NCBI RefSeq assembly: GCF_000406165.1
Contig: NZ_CM001977.1
Location: forward strand, 3,175,064-3,239,063
From: Dickeya zeae NCPPB 2538
GTDB lineage: Bacteria; Pseudomonadota; Gammaproteobacteria; Enterobacterales; Enterobacteriaceae
Length of the DNA stretch: 64,000 bases
Reading direction: 5' to 3'
Within the stretch, counting starts at the first letter, position 1. Each line of letters opens with the position of its first letter. Under the pieces are notes generated by a model. It saw nothing but the letters and a program-made list of their open reading frames with translations. It was not told the DNA's origin and made no database searches. This document shows positions 62,326-64,000 of the stretch, one piece after another. Position numbers and translations under genes: made by a program.

Positions 62326-63789
62326 TTAGCCCATACGATAGTTCGGCGACTCTTTGGTAATAGTCACATCGTGGACATGGCTTTCCTGAATACCAGCACC
62401 GCTGATACGCACGAATTCAGCTTTAGTACGCAGCGCATCAATGGTCGCACAACCGGTCAAGCCCATGCAGGAGCGCAAACCACCCATCTGCTGATGCACG
62501 ATCTCTTTCAGGCGGCCTTTATAAGCCACTCGACCTTCGATACCTTCCGGTACCAGCTTGTCAGCCGCATTGTCAGACTGGAAGTAACGGTCGGACGAAC
62601 CTTTAGACATCGCACCCAGCGAGCCCATGCCACGGTAAGATTTGAACGCACGGCCCTGATACAGTTCGATTTCACCCGGCGATTCTTCCGTGCCCGCCAG
62701 CATGGAACCGACCATCACGCAGGCGGCACCCGCGGCGATCGCTTTGGCGATATCGCCAGAGAAGCGGATACCACCGTCGGCAATCACCGGAATTCCGGTG
62801 CCTTCCAGTGCGTCGACCGCGTCAGCAATCGCCGTAATCTGCGGTACACCGACACCGGTTACGATACGGGTAGTACAAATAGAACCAGGGCCAATCCCGA
62901 CTTTCACGGCACTGACACCGGCTTCGGCCAGCGCACGCGCACCGGCACCCGTCGCGACGTTACCACCGATGATCTGCAAATCCGGGTATTTGGCACGGGT
63001 TTCACGAATACGCTGCAACACGCCTTCAGAGTGGCCGTGGGAGGAGTCAATCAGCAAGACGTCCACGCCAGCGGCAACCAACGCGTCAATACGCTCTTCG
63101 TTACCCGCACCGGCACCGACTGCTGCACCAACGCGCAGACGGCCGTGCTCATCTTTACACGCGTTCGGTTTACGTTCTGCTTTCTGGAAATCTTTTACTG
63201 TGATCATCCCAACCAGACGGAACTGCGCATCCACCACCAGCGCTTTTTCGATACGGCGCTCGTGCATTTTTTGCAGCACGACGTCGCGCGCTTCGCCTTC
63301 TTTGACCGTCACCAGACGTTCTTTCGGGGTCATGACCGCGCTAACCGGACGGTCCAAATCGGTAACGAAGCGAACGTCACGACCAGTGATGATGCCGACC
63401 AGCTCATTACCGGTCGTGACCACCGGATAACCGGCAAAACCGTTACGTTCGGTGAGCGCTTTCACTTCACGCAGTGTCGTTTCTGGCGTTACTGTCTGCG
63501 GGTCAACCACCACGCCGCTTTCATGGCGTTTTACGCGGCTCACTTCTTCCGCCTGGCGCTCAATGGGCATGTTCTTATGGATGAAACCAATGCCGCCTTC
63601 TTGTGCCAGCGCAATCGCCAGACCAGATTCGGTCACGGTGTCCATGGCGGCAGACAGCATAGGAATGTTTAAACGGATACGTTGAGTCAGTTGTGTGCTC
63701 AGATCAGCCGTGTTGGGCAGAACGGTGGAATGGGCAGGAACGAGGAGAACATCATCGAAGGTCAGTGCTTCTTTAGCGATTCGTAGCAT
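62326..63789 (-). CDS. guaB: GuaB, IMP dehydrogenase
   Basis: A 487-residue TIM-barrel enzyme oxidising IMP to XMP, the committed step to GMP. Starts MLRIAKEALTFDDVLLVPAHSTVLPN. A CBS-domain pair is inserted at about 95-205. The catalytic Cys lies in GIGPGSICTTRIVTGVG, and the flap region has KRYRGMGSLGAM-like YRGMGSLGAMSKGSSDRYFQ. First gene of guaBA. Confidence 0.97.
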   Translation of the reverse strand: MLRIAKEALTFDDVLLVPAHSTVLPNTADLSTQLTQRIRLNIPMLSAAMDTVTESGLAIALAQEGGIGFIHKNMPIERQAEEVSRVKRHESGVVVDPQTVTPETTLREVKALTERNGFAGYPVVTTGNELVGIITGRDVRFVTDLDRPVSAVMTPKERLVTVKEGEARDVVLQKMHERRIEKALVVDAQFRLVGMITVKDFQKAERKPNACKDEHGRLRVGAAVGAGAGNEERIDALVAAGVDVLLIDSSHGHSEGVLQRIRETRAKYPDLQIIGGNVATGAGARALAEAGVSAVKVGIGPGSICTTRIVTGVGVPQITAIADAVDALEGTGIPVIADGGIRFSGDIAKAIAAGAACVMVGSMLAGTEESPGEIELYQGRAFKSYRGMGSLGAMSKGSSDRYFQSDNAADKLVPEGIEGRVAYKGRLKEIVHQQMGGLRSCMGLTGCATIDALRTKAEFVRISGAGIQESHVHDVTITKESPNYRMG

Positions 63790-63842
63790 GGCAATATCTC
63801 ACCGGGATTGAGGATGGGAATTAGATAAAATATTGCCGCGGC

Positions 63843-63895
63843 ATTATACAGGCCGAAATCGATTGCCTCCAGCATTTTTTTATAAAAACGCTTGC
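63843..63895 (-). promoter_or_regulatory. guaBA promoter and candidate PurR site
   Basis: On the minus strand TATAAT (63843-63848) is a perfect -10 about 55 nt before the guaB start; the -35 (TGGAGG) is weak. TCGCAAGCGTTTTTAT (about 63880-63895) matches the PurR operator ACGCAAACGTTTGCGT at 11 of 16 positions, consistent with PurR repression of guaBA in E. coli, though it lies upstream of the -35. Confidence 0.45.
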
Positions 63896-63961
63896 GAACG
63901 GCCCATTGACCGGTAGTATTGATTGATTAACTCTCTGTTTTATTATTTGATCCGGGTCACA

Positions 63962-64000
63962 ATGTCTTCATTGCCGTCATCCGCCATATTTACCGTCAGT
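63962..64000 (+). CDS. xseA: XseA, exonuclease VII large subunit (5' end only)
   Basis: Only 13 codons are in the window: MSSLPSSAIFTVS, which agrees with the N-terminus of XseA (SPAIFTVSRLN in E. coli). Divergence from guaB is the conserved enterobacterial arrangement. It degrades single-stranded DNA with XseB. Confidence 0.8.
   Translation, partial: MSSLPSSAIFTVS

Noticed and set aside
62371..63672. 433-codon open frame antisense to guaB
   Set aside because: Shadow; guaB is fully conserved on the other strand.
1..64000. CRISPR arrays, tRNA or rRNA genes
   Set aside because: No regularly spaced repeats and no cloverleaf or rRNA sequence were seen; the hexamer tract and rhs repeats are not CRISPR.

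Overview
The window looks like a chromosomal segment of a plant-associated enterobacterium of the family Pectobacteriaceae, most like Dickeya. The basis is gene content and order (mdtABCD-baeSR next to trhP/yegQ and the CyaR sRNA, thiMD, guaBA next to xseA, and an hcp-vgrG-eag-rhs locus) together with protein similarity recalled from the enterobacteria. No database search was possible.

Layout. 1-2370: end of an aldo/keto reductase and the nucleoside transporter gene nupC with its terminator. 2390-13610: the mdtABCD-baeSR efflux and envelope-stress operon, preceded by a likely BaeR box. 13733-18760: a glutathionyl-hydroquinone-reductase-like gene, trhP, the sRNA gene cyaR with a CRP site centred at -41.5, psiE, and thiMD under a TPP riboswitch. 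18754-27783: a 9 kb AT-rich island bounded by 75-bp direct copies of the TPP aptamer. It holds an IS3 element interrupted by an IS110-family element, a serine-recombinase remnant, a tightly packed three-gene operon (SF1 helicase, DarT-like ADP-ribosyltransferase, ADP-ribosylglycohydrolase), a second IS3 element and the stump of a tyrosine integrase. 27985-34760: LysR-controlled redox and small-enzyme genes, a VOC protein, a DUF3750 protein and an MFS transporter. 34960-42464: an MlrA-like regulator followed by an eight-gene run (SnoaL-like, SDR, FAD oxidoreductase, DUF1365, CFA-synthase-like methyltransferase, chalcone-isomerase-like, DUF3833 lipoprotein, DUF523/DUF1722) that probably modifies membrane fatty acids. 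42633-45672: beta-carbonic anhydrase, a hexamer microsatellite, and a GDSL autotransporter esterase. 45991-57150: a type VI secretion effector locus, hcp-vgrG-eag-rhs with an HNH toxin tip and immunity gene, followed by three displaced rhs tips, two of them with toxin/immunity cassettes. 57276-60081: a hot-dog thioesterase and a probably transferred cluster (monooxygenase, thioredoxin-reductase-like flavoprotein, TetR). 60662-64000: guaA, guaB and the first codons of xseA.

The two strongest observations are connected. The helicase/ADP-ribosyltransferase/ADP-ribosylhydrolase operon has the form of a toxin-antitoxin-type phage defence module with an unusual antitoxin (a DraG-type hydrolase instead of the macrodomain protein of DarTG). 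It sits on an island that appears to have integrated into a riboswitch rather than a tRNA gene, and whose attachment sequence rebuilds the aptamer in front of thiM. The integrase is cut by an IS, so the island is probably fixed in place.
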